Of a stretch of 42,738 bases of DNA, positions 32,021-38,420 are shown piece after piece. Both the position numbers and the translations under genes were made by a program. Numbering within the stretch: position 1 is the stretch's first letter; each line of letters begins with the position of its first letter. The notes beneath the pieces were generated by a model. That model ran no database searches. It was not told the DNA's origin and saw nothing but the letters and a program-made list of their open reading frames with translations. The DNA is from Lawsonibacter sp. (GTDB lineage: Bacteria > Bacillota > Clostridia > Oscillospirales > Oscillospiraceae), in the NCBI GenBank assembly GCA_022791995.1, contig JAAWAD010000057.1, positions 1-42,738 on the forward strand. The letters run 5' to 3'.

Positions 32021-32998
32021 ATGACCAACTACAAGGAATATGTCTATGCCGTCTATCAGGAGCAGAGCTTCTCCAAGGCGGCCAAAAAGCTGTACGTCTC
32101 CCAGCCTTGGCTCAGCGCTGCGGTGAAGAAGGAGGAGCAGGCGGTGGGGCTTCCTCTGTTTGACCGGAGCACAAACCCCATCTCGCTGACCGAGGCGGGG
32201 CGGTACTATGTGGAGCGGGTTGAGCAGCTTCTCTCCATTGAGCGGGAGATGGAGGCGCATTTCCAGCTGCTGCGGGACATGTCCCGGACCCGGCTGCACA
32301 TCGGCAGCTCCATGTTTTTCTGCACGTATGTACTGCCATCTCTCATGGAGGCCTTCCGCCTTCAGTACCCCCAGGTGACACTGAGCTTTACCGAAGGAAG
32401 CGACCGGATTCTGGAGGAGAAGCTGCTGAGCGGTCAGCTGGACGTTCTTCTGGAGGCGGAGCAGCTGGACAACAGCCAGATTGCCTCCATTCCCTGGGCC
32501 TCGGAGGAGATTGTGCTGGCGGTGCCCGCCGGAAATCCGGTGAATCGAACCCTGGAGCCCTACCAGTACTCCTTCAGCGCCTTTCTCCAGCGAGGCAGGG
32601 CGGGAGGGCGGCGGCCGCCTGTCCCCCTGGAGGCCTTCCGGCAGGAGAGCTTCGTTTTGCTGAAGGAGGGGAACGACATCCATCGCCGCAGTCTGAAGCT
32701 GTGCCAGAGGGCAGGGTTTTCCCCCAATGTCTCCCTGTATCTGACCCAGATGATGACCGCCTACTATCTGGTGTGCGAGGGACAGGGGATCACCTTCCTG
32801 CGTTCGACCATTCCAGAGCATGTGGCTGCCACAGACTCTGTGGTCTTCTACCAGCTGGATGACCCCTTGGCGGTGCGGAGCATCTACTTGTCCTACCCCA
32901 AGCGGAGGGCAAACCCGGTCCGGCAGCAGCTGATTGCCTTTATGAAGCAGAACAGCTCCATGGAGTCCCCCGCCTCTCTTCCGCTGTCTGAATCATGA
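32021..32998 (+). CDS. LysR-family transcriptional regulator
   Basis: The 325-residue protein has the LysR helix-turn-helix: YAVYQEQSFSKAAKKLYVSQPWLSAAVKKEEQAVGLPLFDRS, then the linker helix and an effector-binding domain starting LHIGSSMFFCTYVLPSLMEAF. An extra Arg/Gly-rich stretch (LQRGRAGGRRPPVP, near 190) is unusual. ATG 32021 lies 4 bases after AGGAGG; a TTG at 31994 would have no ribosome site. It is divergent from the aminotransferase operon 170 bp away, the classic layout for a regulator of that operon, with an unknown effector. Confidence 0.92.
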   Translation: MTNYKEYVYAVYQEQSFSKAAKKLYVSQPWLSAAVKKEEQAVGLPLFDRSTNPISLTEAGRYYVERVEQLLSIEREMEAHFQLLRDMSRTRLHIGSSMFFCTYVLPSLMEAFRLQYPQVTLSFTEGSDRILEEKLLSGQLDVLLEAEQLDNSQIASIPWASEEIVLAVPAGNPVNRTLEPYQYSFSAFLQRGRAGGRRPPVPLEAFRQESFVLLKEGNDIHRRSLKLCQRAGFSPNVSLYLTQMMTAYYLVCEGQGITFLRSTIPEHVAATDSVVFYQLDDPLAVRSIYLSYPKRRANPVRQQLIAFMKQNSSMESPASLPLSES

Positions 32999-33031
32999 GG
33001 GCCGCCGCACCATGTGCAGCGGCCCTGGGTT

Positions 33032-33652
33032 TCAGTACCGGCGGACGACAGCCACGACCCGACCGATGATCTCGGCATAGGTGCCGTCAATGGGTTCATA
33101 GGCATCATTTTCCGGCATCAGCCAGACATGTCCGTCCCGACGGCGGAGGGTTTTCACAGTGGCCTCGTCCTCGAAAAGGGCCACAACAATCTCCCCGTTG
33201 TTGGCCTCTGGCTGGCGGTGGACCACCACCAGATCCCCGGAGAGGATCCCGGCGTTTACCATAGACTCCCCCTTGACCCGCAGGGCAAAGTGCTCTCCAG
33301 ACAGCCCCTCGGTGTCGAAGGTGAGGTAGTCCTCAATGTACTCCTCCGCCAGAATGGGGGCGCCGGCGGCTACATTGCCTACAATCGGGATCCGGTCAAT
33401 CCGGGGGTCCACCTCCTCTGCCACACCTCCGCCCAGACTGACGCCAGGCAGAGAAATCGCCCGGGTTTTCCCCTCTGCCTTTACAATAACCCCGGCCCCC
33501 TCCAGGCTCTTCATGTGAAAATGGACAGTGGAGGGGGATTTCAAGCCCACCGCCGCCCCGATCTCCCGCACAGAGGGGGGATAGCCGTGCTGGTTGGTGA
33601 AGGATAGGATAAAGTCATAAATTTGCTGCTGTTTGGCGGTCAGTTTGGCCAT
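33032..33652 (-). CDS. lexA: LexA repressor
   Basis: LexA represses SOS genes and cleaves itself when RecA senses single-stranded DNA. The 206-residue protein has the winged helix (LTAKQQQIYDFILSFTNQHG, then PPSVREIGAAVGLKSPSTVHFHM) and a peptidase domain with cleavage site A96-G97 in NVAAGAPI, nucleophile S130 in KGESM and K167 in EATVKTL. All key residues are present. ATG 33652 follows AAAGGAG. The promoter carries an SOS-box-like site, giving autoregulation. Confidence 0.96.
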   Translation of the reverse strand: MAKLTAKQQQIYDFILSFTNQHGYPPSVREIGAAVGLKSPSTVHFHMKSLEGAGVIVKAEGKTRAISLPGVSLGGGVAEEVDPRIDRIPIVGNVAAGAPILAEEYIEDYLTFDTEGLSGEHFALRVKGESMVNAGILSGDLVVVHRQPEANNGEIVVALFEDEATVKTLRRRDGHVWLMPENDAYEPIDGTYAEIIGRVVAVVRRY

Positions 33653-33712
33653 AATAACGGCTCCTTTCCACAGGAGAGGCAGCTGCACGCGGCAACATAT
33701 ACTCTAAATAGC

Positions 33713-33751
33713 ATTATATCACAAATTTTGATATATGTCAAACGAATGTTC
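33713..33751 (-). promoter_or_regulatory. lexA promoter with overlapping SOS box
   Basis: On the minus strand TTGACA (33741-33736), a 17-bp spacer and TATAAT (33718-33713) form a perfect SigA promoter. The site AAAC-GAAT-GTTC (33740-33751) matches the Gram-positive LexA half-sites GAAC/GTTC with one mismatch and overlaps the -35 box, so bound LexA would block RNA polymerase. Confidence 0.75.
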
Positions 33752-33793
33752 TGTTAATCCTGCAATTCCCTGGTCGGGACGACCTCCAGGGGC

Positions 33794-33823
33794 TTGACAT
33801 CAGACCGCTCAATCGTCTATAAT
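33794..33823 (+). promoter_or_regulatory. SigA promoter for the PilZ gene
   Basis: TTGACA (33794-33799) and TATAAT (33818-33823) are perfect and 18 bp apart, 60 bp before the start codon. Confidence 0.82.
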
Positions 33824-33883
33824 CATTGGCAGAGATTGGAGCAGATACCCCGGCGGGGAATTCTATAAAAAGGGTGATTTTAT

Positions 33884-34606
33884 ATGAGCTTTCTGTCATT
33901 TCTGTTTCCAGACCGCTCCGATGATGATATGGAGGAAGAGCTGGAGGAGACGTCGTCAGAGCTGCCTGAGCTGTACAGCGGCATGGTTCTTGACGTAGCG
34001 CTGCGAGACGGAAAGCAGCTGCTCACTGGTCGACTGACCGACTTCTCTGACACCTCCCTTTCCATTGAACGTCTGCCGGGACAGCTGTCCTTCGATATTT
34101 CCTCCGTTGGAGCCGATGTTTCCCTTCGGGGGTGCAGCCGGAGCATGGTGCCCTTCAGCATTAAGGCCACCGTGCAGGAGTCCACCCGGACCCTTCTTCG
34201 CTTGAAGGATCTCCGGGCCGAGTCCTTCGTCAACCAGCGTCATAATTTCCGGCTGTCCGTCAATGCCAGTGTATCCCTGTTTGCCCAGAGCGACGAGCAC
34301 CTGGAAAATCCCGAGGAGTGCCTCCTTGTAGATATCAGTATTGGCGGCGCCTGTGTCCAGTCGGAATTCCTCCACGGAGAGGGAGAGATCCTCCGCCTCC
34401 GCTGCAAAATTGAGGACTATACCCCGATGGTGTTCCTGGGGCAGGTCATACGCACCAGCGAATATGCCCCCGGGCAGTATCGGTATGGCATCCTCTTTGC
34501 GCAGCTGCGGGACGAAGAAATCGAGTCCATGACCAGGATCCTCTACAACCTTCAAACCGGAAACCGGCGGGAGTGGCGCCAGTCCAAAGAGGGGCACTGG
34601 TCTTAA
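33884..34606 (+). CDS. PilZ-domain (cyclic di-GMP-binding) protein, YcgR-like
   Basis: The 240-residue cytoplasmic protein has a variable acidic start, a YcgR-like N-terminal beta domain (about 30-115) and a C-terminal PilZ domain (about 116-230). Both cyclic di-GMP motifs are present: RxxxR as RHNFR and DxSxxG as DISIGG. Such proteins slow flagellar motors or change other outputs when cyclic di-GMP rises. No flagellar or diguanylate cyclase gene is nearby, so the output is unknown. It has its own consensus promoter. Confidence 0.88.
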   Translation: MSFLSFLFPDRSDDDMEEELEETSSELPELYSGMVLDVALRDGKQLLTGRLTDFSDTSLSIERLPGQLSFDISSVGADVSLRGCSRSMVPFSIKATVQESTRTLLRLKDLRAESFVNQRHNFRLSVNASVSLFAQSDEHLENPEECLLVDISIGGACVQSEFLHGEGEILRLRCKIEDYTPMVFLGQVIRTSEYAPGQYRYGILFAQLRDEEIESMTRILYNLQTGNRREWRQSKEGHWS

Positions 34607-34670
34607 CCTGTGTGAAAAAGGGTCACGTTTTCATAGGGGAAACGGGGCCCTTTTCCTTCAATCAAATATA

Positions 34671-34752
34671 AGAACCTGTATTCACAACCTCAAACGACCG
34701 CCTGGGCGTTTTTTCCAGCCATCCGGCATTTTCGAGTATGAATACAGGTTCT
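34671..34752 (+). repeat. dispersed element A, short copy
   Basis: Perfect 14-bp terminal inverted repeats AGAACCTGTATTCA (34671-34684) and TGAATACAGGTTCT (34739-34752) bound an 82-bp element related to 2049-2211. Compared with the long copy about 80 central bases are missing, with the breakpoints at a CCAT present on both sides of the gap, as expected from a deletion between short direct repeats. Confidence 0.8.
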
Positions 34753-34860
34753 AAGCCCCAGCCTGTGTAGGCTGACGGAGTCCTGTGATATCAGCATAGC
34801 TTATCGTTTGGGGTGTATCAATACGCAAAAACCAAATCAAGAAAGAGGGAGGGCGCAGGC

Positions 34861-35337
34861 ATGAGTGCGCAGGTCACGGAGGACAGGAAGAACATCCAGG
34901 CCCTGTTTTCTCAGGGGGAGTACCAAGCTGTCTATCACCAGTACGCCGCTGTTCTTCAGGAGATGCTCTTTGTGCAGAGTATAGAGGAGTGGCTGGACTA
35001 TGTGGATCAGGGCGGACAGCTAGAGGAGGGACCTCTGGAGCTGTATCTGTCGGCCTGGCGGGGAGAGCGTCTGCTGTTGGGCGGCTATCATGGAGACGCC
35101 ACCCAAGCGGTGCTGGATTATCTCAGGGAAAAGATCCCGGCAGAGCTGTGGGAAAAGCTAGGGGCGCTGCCTCCCATTGTAATTGACATGGATGAGCGAG
35201 ACGGCGCTCTGGAGAAACAAATAATGCCATACCAGGAGAGATTGCAGCCGATGGGCGTTTCGCTCCATATCGGCTTTGAGGATACCTATTGCGCAGGAGC
35301 CTATTTCCTGTCTGTAGTTGTGCAGGAGGGCTCTTAA
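34861..35337 (+). CDS. hypothetical protein flanked by repeats
   Basis: I do not recognise this 158-residue soluble protein. The N-terminal half is helical (NIQALFSQGEYQAVYHQYAAVLQEM) and includes IEEWLDYVDQGG; the C-terminal half has a hydrophobic strand PPIVIDMDERDG and ends with GAYFLSVVVQEGS. No signal or membrane segment is seen. ATG 34861 follows GGGAGGG by 8 bases; an upstream GTG at 34813 is possible but lacks a ribosome site. It sits alone between element A and element B, in an otherwise conserved region, and may be an acquired or lineage-specific gene. Confidence 0.7.
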   Translation: MSAQVTEDRKNIQALFSQGEYQAVYHQYAAVLQEMLFVQSIEEWLDYVDQGGQLEEGPLELYLSAWRGERLLLGGYHGDATQAVLDYLREKIPAELWEKLGALPPIVIDMDERDGALEKQIMPYQERLQPMGVSLHIGFEDTYCAGAYFLSVVVQEGS

Positions 35338-35388
35338 GCAAACGCCCAATTCGCTTTTGTGTTCCTCACGCTGAGGAGTGCTTTATGA

Positions 35389-35497
35389 TTCCCACCCCCT
35401 GCGGGGGCGGAAACACGAAAAAGAATTGGGACTAAGCAAAACGAAGTTTTGCGCCTGAAGTTTTCTTTAGGTTCTTTTCTTTTTCAAAAGAAAAGAA
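35389..35497 (+). repeat. dispersed element B, full copy in the glmM leader
   Basis: A GC hairpin (35389-35412; CCCCC/GGGGG core with TTCC/GGAA outer arms) is followed by GAAAAAGAA and three hairpins: GCAAAA/TTTTGC (35436-35441 and 35447-35452), CCTGAAG/CTTTAGG with one G-U pair (35454-35471), and a perfect 12-bp arm TTCTTTTCTTTT with its complement (35472-35483 and 35486-35497). The order and loops match the copy before argJ, while bases in the stems differ and still pair. Confidence 0.7.
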
Positions 35498-35525
35498 TAA
35501 GAAAAACCAAATGAGGTGTATCAGC

Positions 35526-36884
35526 ATGGGCAAATTGTTTGGAACCGACGGCATTCGCGGCGTGGTCAACGCCGGGCTGGACGCAGACCTGGCGTATAAG
35601 GTGGGGTTGGCGGCGGCGATTGTGCTGTCCAAGGCGAAGAAGCCGGGGGAGAAGCCCCTGGTGACCATCGGGAAGGACACCCGGATTTCAGGGGACCTGC
35701 TGAAGGGGGCGCTGATTGCCGGATTGTGTACGGCTGGCGCGGATGTGCTGGACCTGGGGACTCTGCCCACGCCGGGTGTCGCCTGGGTGACCGTGGAGGA
35801 GGAGGCGGACGCTGGTATCGTTATCTCAGCCAGCCACAACCCCTTTGAGCACAACGGCATTAAAATTTTCAACGGAAAGGGCTTTAAGCTGTCCGACGAA
35901 TTAGAGGAAAAAATTGAGGATATTGTCTTATTTGGACACAACAATGTGCCGATGAAGATTAATGGAGAGATCGGCAAGGTGAGCTATGTGGCTCCCAAGG
36001 CCTCAGAGGATTACATCGACCATCTGGAGGACACCATCGACTCCACCCTGGGAGGGCTGCGTATCCTGGTAGACTGCGCCAACGGCGCGGCCTCTGCCAC
36101 CGCTGCCCGCCTGTTTGACCGGTTTTCCAAGTTGCGTACCGATGTCATCAACGCAGACCCCGATGGAGTGAACATTAACGACCACTGCGGCTCCACCCAT
36201 ATGGACGCTCTGGCTGCGATGGTGAAAGCGGGGCGGTACGATATCGGCATTGCCTTCGACGGAGACGCCGACCGCTGCCTGGCAGTGGATGAGCTGGGGA
36301 ATCTGATTGACGGAGATCAGATTATGGCTGCCTGCGGTCTGGACCTGCGGGAGAAGGGAAAGCTGCCCCAGAGCACTGTTGTGGCCACTGTCATGTCCAA
36401 CCTGGGCCTCCACGTGTACACCAAGGAGCAGGGTCTGCGCCTGGAGTGTACCGATGTGGGGGACCGGAACGTGCTGGAGCGGATGGTGGAGAAGGGCTAT
36501 GCCCTGGGCGGAGAGCAGTCAGGGCATATGATTTTTCTGGAGTACGCCACCACCGGCGACGGCCAGCTCACCGCCCTACAGATGCTGGCACTGCTGAAGG
36601 AGAGTGGCAGAAAGGCCTCTGAGCTCTTTGGCGCCTGCCCTCGCTACCCACAGGTGCTTTTCAATATTCCGGTGGCGGACAACGACGTGAAGCGGACTGT
36701 CATGTCCAGTGAGCTGCTGGCTCAGGCCATCCAGCGGGAAGAATCTGCCCTGAAGGGCGAGGGCCGGGTTCTGGTCCGCCCCTCGGGCACCGAAGCGTTG
36801 ATGCGGGTCATGGTAGAGGCGAAGACCCAGGAGCAGGCGCAGACAGTGGCAGAGCGCCTGGCTGGCCTGATTGAAGGGCTGTAG
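35526..36884 (+). CDS. glmM: phosphoglucosamine mutase
   Basis: GlmM converts glucosamine-6-phosphate to glucosamine-1-phosphate for UDP-GlcNAc and peptidoglycan synthesis. The 452-residue protein starts MGKLFGTDGIRG, the family hallmark. It has the phosphoserine loop VISASHNPFEHNGIK (S103 the phosphorylated Ser), the Mg-binding DGDADR, the substrate loop GGEQSGHMIF and the phosphate-binding RPSGTEALMRVMVE. ATG 35526 follows GAGGTG; the longer in-frame start (MRCIS) is rejected. The leader holds the full element B copy. Confidence 0.97.
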   Translation: MGKLFGTDGIRGVVNAGLDADLAYKVGLAAAIVLSKAKKPGEKPLVTIGKDTRISGDLLKGALIAGLCTAGADVLDLGTLPTPGVAWVTVEEEADAGIVISASHNPFEHNGIKIFNGKGFKLSDELEEKIEDIVLFGHNNVPMKINGEIGKVSYVAPKASEDYIDHLEDTIDSTLGGLRILVDCANGAASATAARLFDRFSKLRTDVINADPDGVNINDHCGSTHMDALAAMVKAGRYDIGIAFDGDADRCLAVDELGNLIDGDQIMAACGLDLREKGKLPQSTVVATVMSNLGLHVYTKEQGLRLECTDVGDRNVLERMVEKGYALGGEQSGHMIFLEYATTGDGQLTALQMLALLKESGRKASELFGACPRYPQVLFNIPVADNDVKRTVMSSELLAQAIQREESALKGEGRVLVRPSGTEALMRVMVEAKTQEQAQTVAERLAGLIEGL

Positions 36885-36938
36885 TGTTCTGACAGAAGCG
36901 GTCCATGTTTTTTTCTACAAAAAAATTTGGGCAAAGCC

Positions 36939-36967
36939 TTGACAAAACCGTACATTTTGTTTATTAT
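36939..36967 (+). promoter_or_regulatory. SigA promoter for the SigH-like gene
   Basis: TTGACA (36939-36944) and TATTAT (36962-36967) have a 17-bp spacer. The predicted start of transcription near 36974 is only about 10 bases before the ATG, so the AAGGA ribosome site would lie at the very 5' end of the mRNA. Confidence 0.75.
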
Positions 36968-36984
36968 ATATTAAGGACTGTTGT

Positions 36985-37605
36985 ATGAGCTGGGAAGGAA
37001 ATCGCTTTGGGGGAAAAACGGACGAGGAGCTGTGTGATGACGCCGTCCGGGGTGACGCCCAGGCAGAAAACGAGCTGGTCCGCCGGTATGATTGGATGGT
37101 TCGTGCCTGTGCCAGCCCCCTGTTTTTGGCGGGGGGAGATCGGGAGGATCTGATCCAGGAAGGGATGCTGGGCCTGCTTACTGCAATCCGAAGTTTTGAT
37201 CCAGAACGAAACACCTCCTTCCGCGCATATGGAGTAAAATGTGTCCGCAGCCGTCTCTATACCGCCGTTCGGGCGGCCCAGGGCGGTAAGCACGCCCCGT
37301 TGAACCACAGCGTCTCTTTTGAACCCCCTCTTTTTGATGGAGCCAACGCACACCTGCTTTCCAGTGTCGAAAGCCCGGAGGACGTCATCATCGGCAGGGA
37401 GGAGCTGAGAGAGCGGCTAGACGCTCTAAGAGGCCAGCTGTCCGCCTTCGAGGCACAGGTTCTGTCCCCCTATCTGAGCGGCCTCTCCTGTGGAGAGATT
37501 GCCCGGCGGGTGGGACGGTCTCAGAAGTCGGTGGATAACGCAATTCAGCGCATCCGCCGCAAAATGGCGCGGCAGCCTTCATCCGGCGTATCCAGCGAGA
37601 GCTGA
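36985..37605 (+). CDS. SigH-like RNA polymerase sigma factor
   Basis: The 206-residue sigma-70 family protein resembles SigH (Spo0H), the early-sporulation and stationary-phase sigma factor. Region 2 reads ENELVRRYDWMVRACASPLFLAGGDREDLIQEGMLGLLTAIRSFDPERNTSFRAYGVKCVRSRLYTAVRAAQ, followed by the SigH-type KHAPLNHSVSFEPPLFD. Region 4 (LSAFEAQVLSPYLSGLSCGEIARRVGRSQKSVDNAIQRIRRKM) is complete. It is slightly shorter than the Bacillus protein. It stands just upstream of a zinc-ribbon gene that may be cotranscribed. I leave the gene symbol open since Clostridia have several SigH-like paralogs. Confidence 0.88.
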   Translation: MSWEGNRFGGKTDEELCDDAVRGDAQAENELVRRYDWMVRACASPLFLAGGDREDLIQEGMLGLLTAIRSFDPERNTSFRAYGVKCVRSRLYTAVRAAQGGKHAPLNHSVSFEPPLFDGANAHLLSSVESPEDVIIGREELRERLDALRGQLSAFEAQVLSPYLSGLSCGEIARRVGRSQKSVDNAIQRIRRKMARQPSSGVSSES

Positions 37606-37660
37606 TCGCAAATAAAAACGTCCATCTATTGGACAGCAAGTCAAAGAGAGGGAAAATCCA

Positions 37661-37939
37661 ATGTACGAAGACAAGATCCTGGTTTGTAAAGAGTGCGGCA
37701 ACGAGTTCACCTTCACCGCCGGTGAGCAGGAGTTCTATGCAGAGCGCGGCTTCCAGAACGAGCCCCAGCGCTGTAAGCCCTGCCGTGACGCCCGCAAGAA
37801 CGCAGCCCGCGGTCCCCGCGAGTATTTCACCGCGACCTGCGCTGCCTGCGGCGGCGAGGCGAAGGTTCCCTTCGAGCCTAAGTCTGACCGCCCCGTCTAT
37901 TGCAGCGAGTGCTTCGCGAAGATGCGTGAGCAGGGCTGA
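37661..37939 (+). CDS. double zinc-ribbon protein
   Basis: The 92-residue protein has eight Cys in four CxxC pairs: C9/C12, C38/C41, C60/C63 and C81/C84, giving two zinc ribbons. The first (VCKECGNEFTFTAGEQEFYAERGF, then CKPCRDAR) matches the probable zinc-ribbon family often called zf-trcl; the second is of the CxxC-x17-CxxC type. Such small proteins are common and often highly expressed in Clostridia, with unknown function, perhaps nucleic acid or ribosome binding. Codon use is strongly biased (CGC, GAG, AAG), consistent with high expression. A GAGGG ribosome site precedes the ATG. Confidence 0.9.
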   Translation: MYEDKILVCKECGNEFTFTAGEQEFYAERGFQNEPQRCKPCRDARKNAARGPREYFTATCAACGGEAKVPFEPKSDRPVYCSECFAKMREQG

Positions 37940-37951
37940 TATTTGCCAGGA

Positions 37952-37980
37952 AAAGGGCGCCCCTTCCAGGGGCGCCCTTT
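37952..37980. terminator. bidirectional terminator between zinc-ribbon and CheY-like genes
   Basis: A perfect 13-bp stem AAAGGGCGCCCCT/AGGGGCGCCCTTT (37952-37964 and 37968-37980) with a three-base loop lies between convergent genes. T residues close the stem on both strands. Confidence 0.88.
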
Positions 37981-37987
37981 CTCGTGT

Positions 37988-38350
37988 TTAAGGAAGCACG
38001 GACTCCAAAGCCTCGATCAGCCCTCCGCGGTCGATGGGCTTATGCAGCAGGGACTTGATTCCGATGGCCTTGGCCTCGCGTATGGTGTCCTCATAGTCCA
38101 TAGATGAGATCAGAATGATCCGCGCCTCGGGATGCTCGGTTAGAATAATCTGCGAGGTCTCCAAGCCGTCCAGCCCGGGCATGACAATGTCCATCGTCAC
38201 AATGTCTGGCTGAATTTCCTGATAACAGCTGATTGCGGCCTCGCCGTTTTCACAGTAGGCAGCTACCTCGAAATCAGAGCCGTTCAGCAACTCGCAGATC
38301 TGCATCTCCATAATGTGTGAATCATCGACAACCATAAGCCGTGTTTTCAT
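37988..38350 (-). CDS. single-domain CheY-like response regulator
   Basis: The 120-residue protein is a receiver domain only: acidic pair D9-D10, phospho-acceptor D54 in TMDIVMPGLDG, Ser at 82-83 in LISSMD and K104 in LLHKPIDRGG. With no output domain it must act by protein contact, as CheY does. It lies 70 bp downstream of the FapA-like gene on the same strand and is probably cotranscribed with it. No chemotaxis or flagellar genes are in the window. Confidence 0.93.
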   Translation of the reverse strand: MKTRLMVVDDSHIMEMQICELLNGSDFEVAAYCENGEAAISCYQEIQPDIVTMDIVMPGLDGLETSQIILTEHPEARIILISSMDYEDTIREAKAIGIKSLLHKPIDRGGLIEALESVLP

Positions 38351-38420
38351 AAATCAGTTCCTTCTTTCTGCCGCCCCTGGCACAGCCGGTTCATGACATC
38401 TTGGGGGCAGCGTGTGGTTG

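Noticed and set aside
32998-33026. Hairpin AGGGCCGC/GCGGCCCT between lysR and lexA as a terminator
   Set aside because: The stem is 8 bp with a 13-base loop and no T-tract on either strand; too weak to claim.
35364-35376. Small hairpin CCTCA-CGC-TGAGG after the unknown gene as its terminator
   Set aside because: Only 5 bp of stem and no T-run follow; likely chance.
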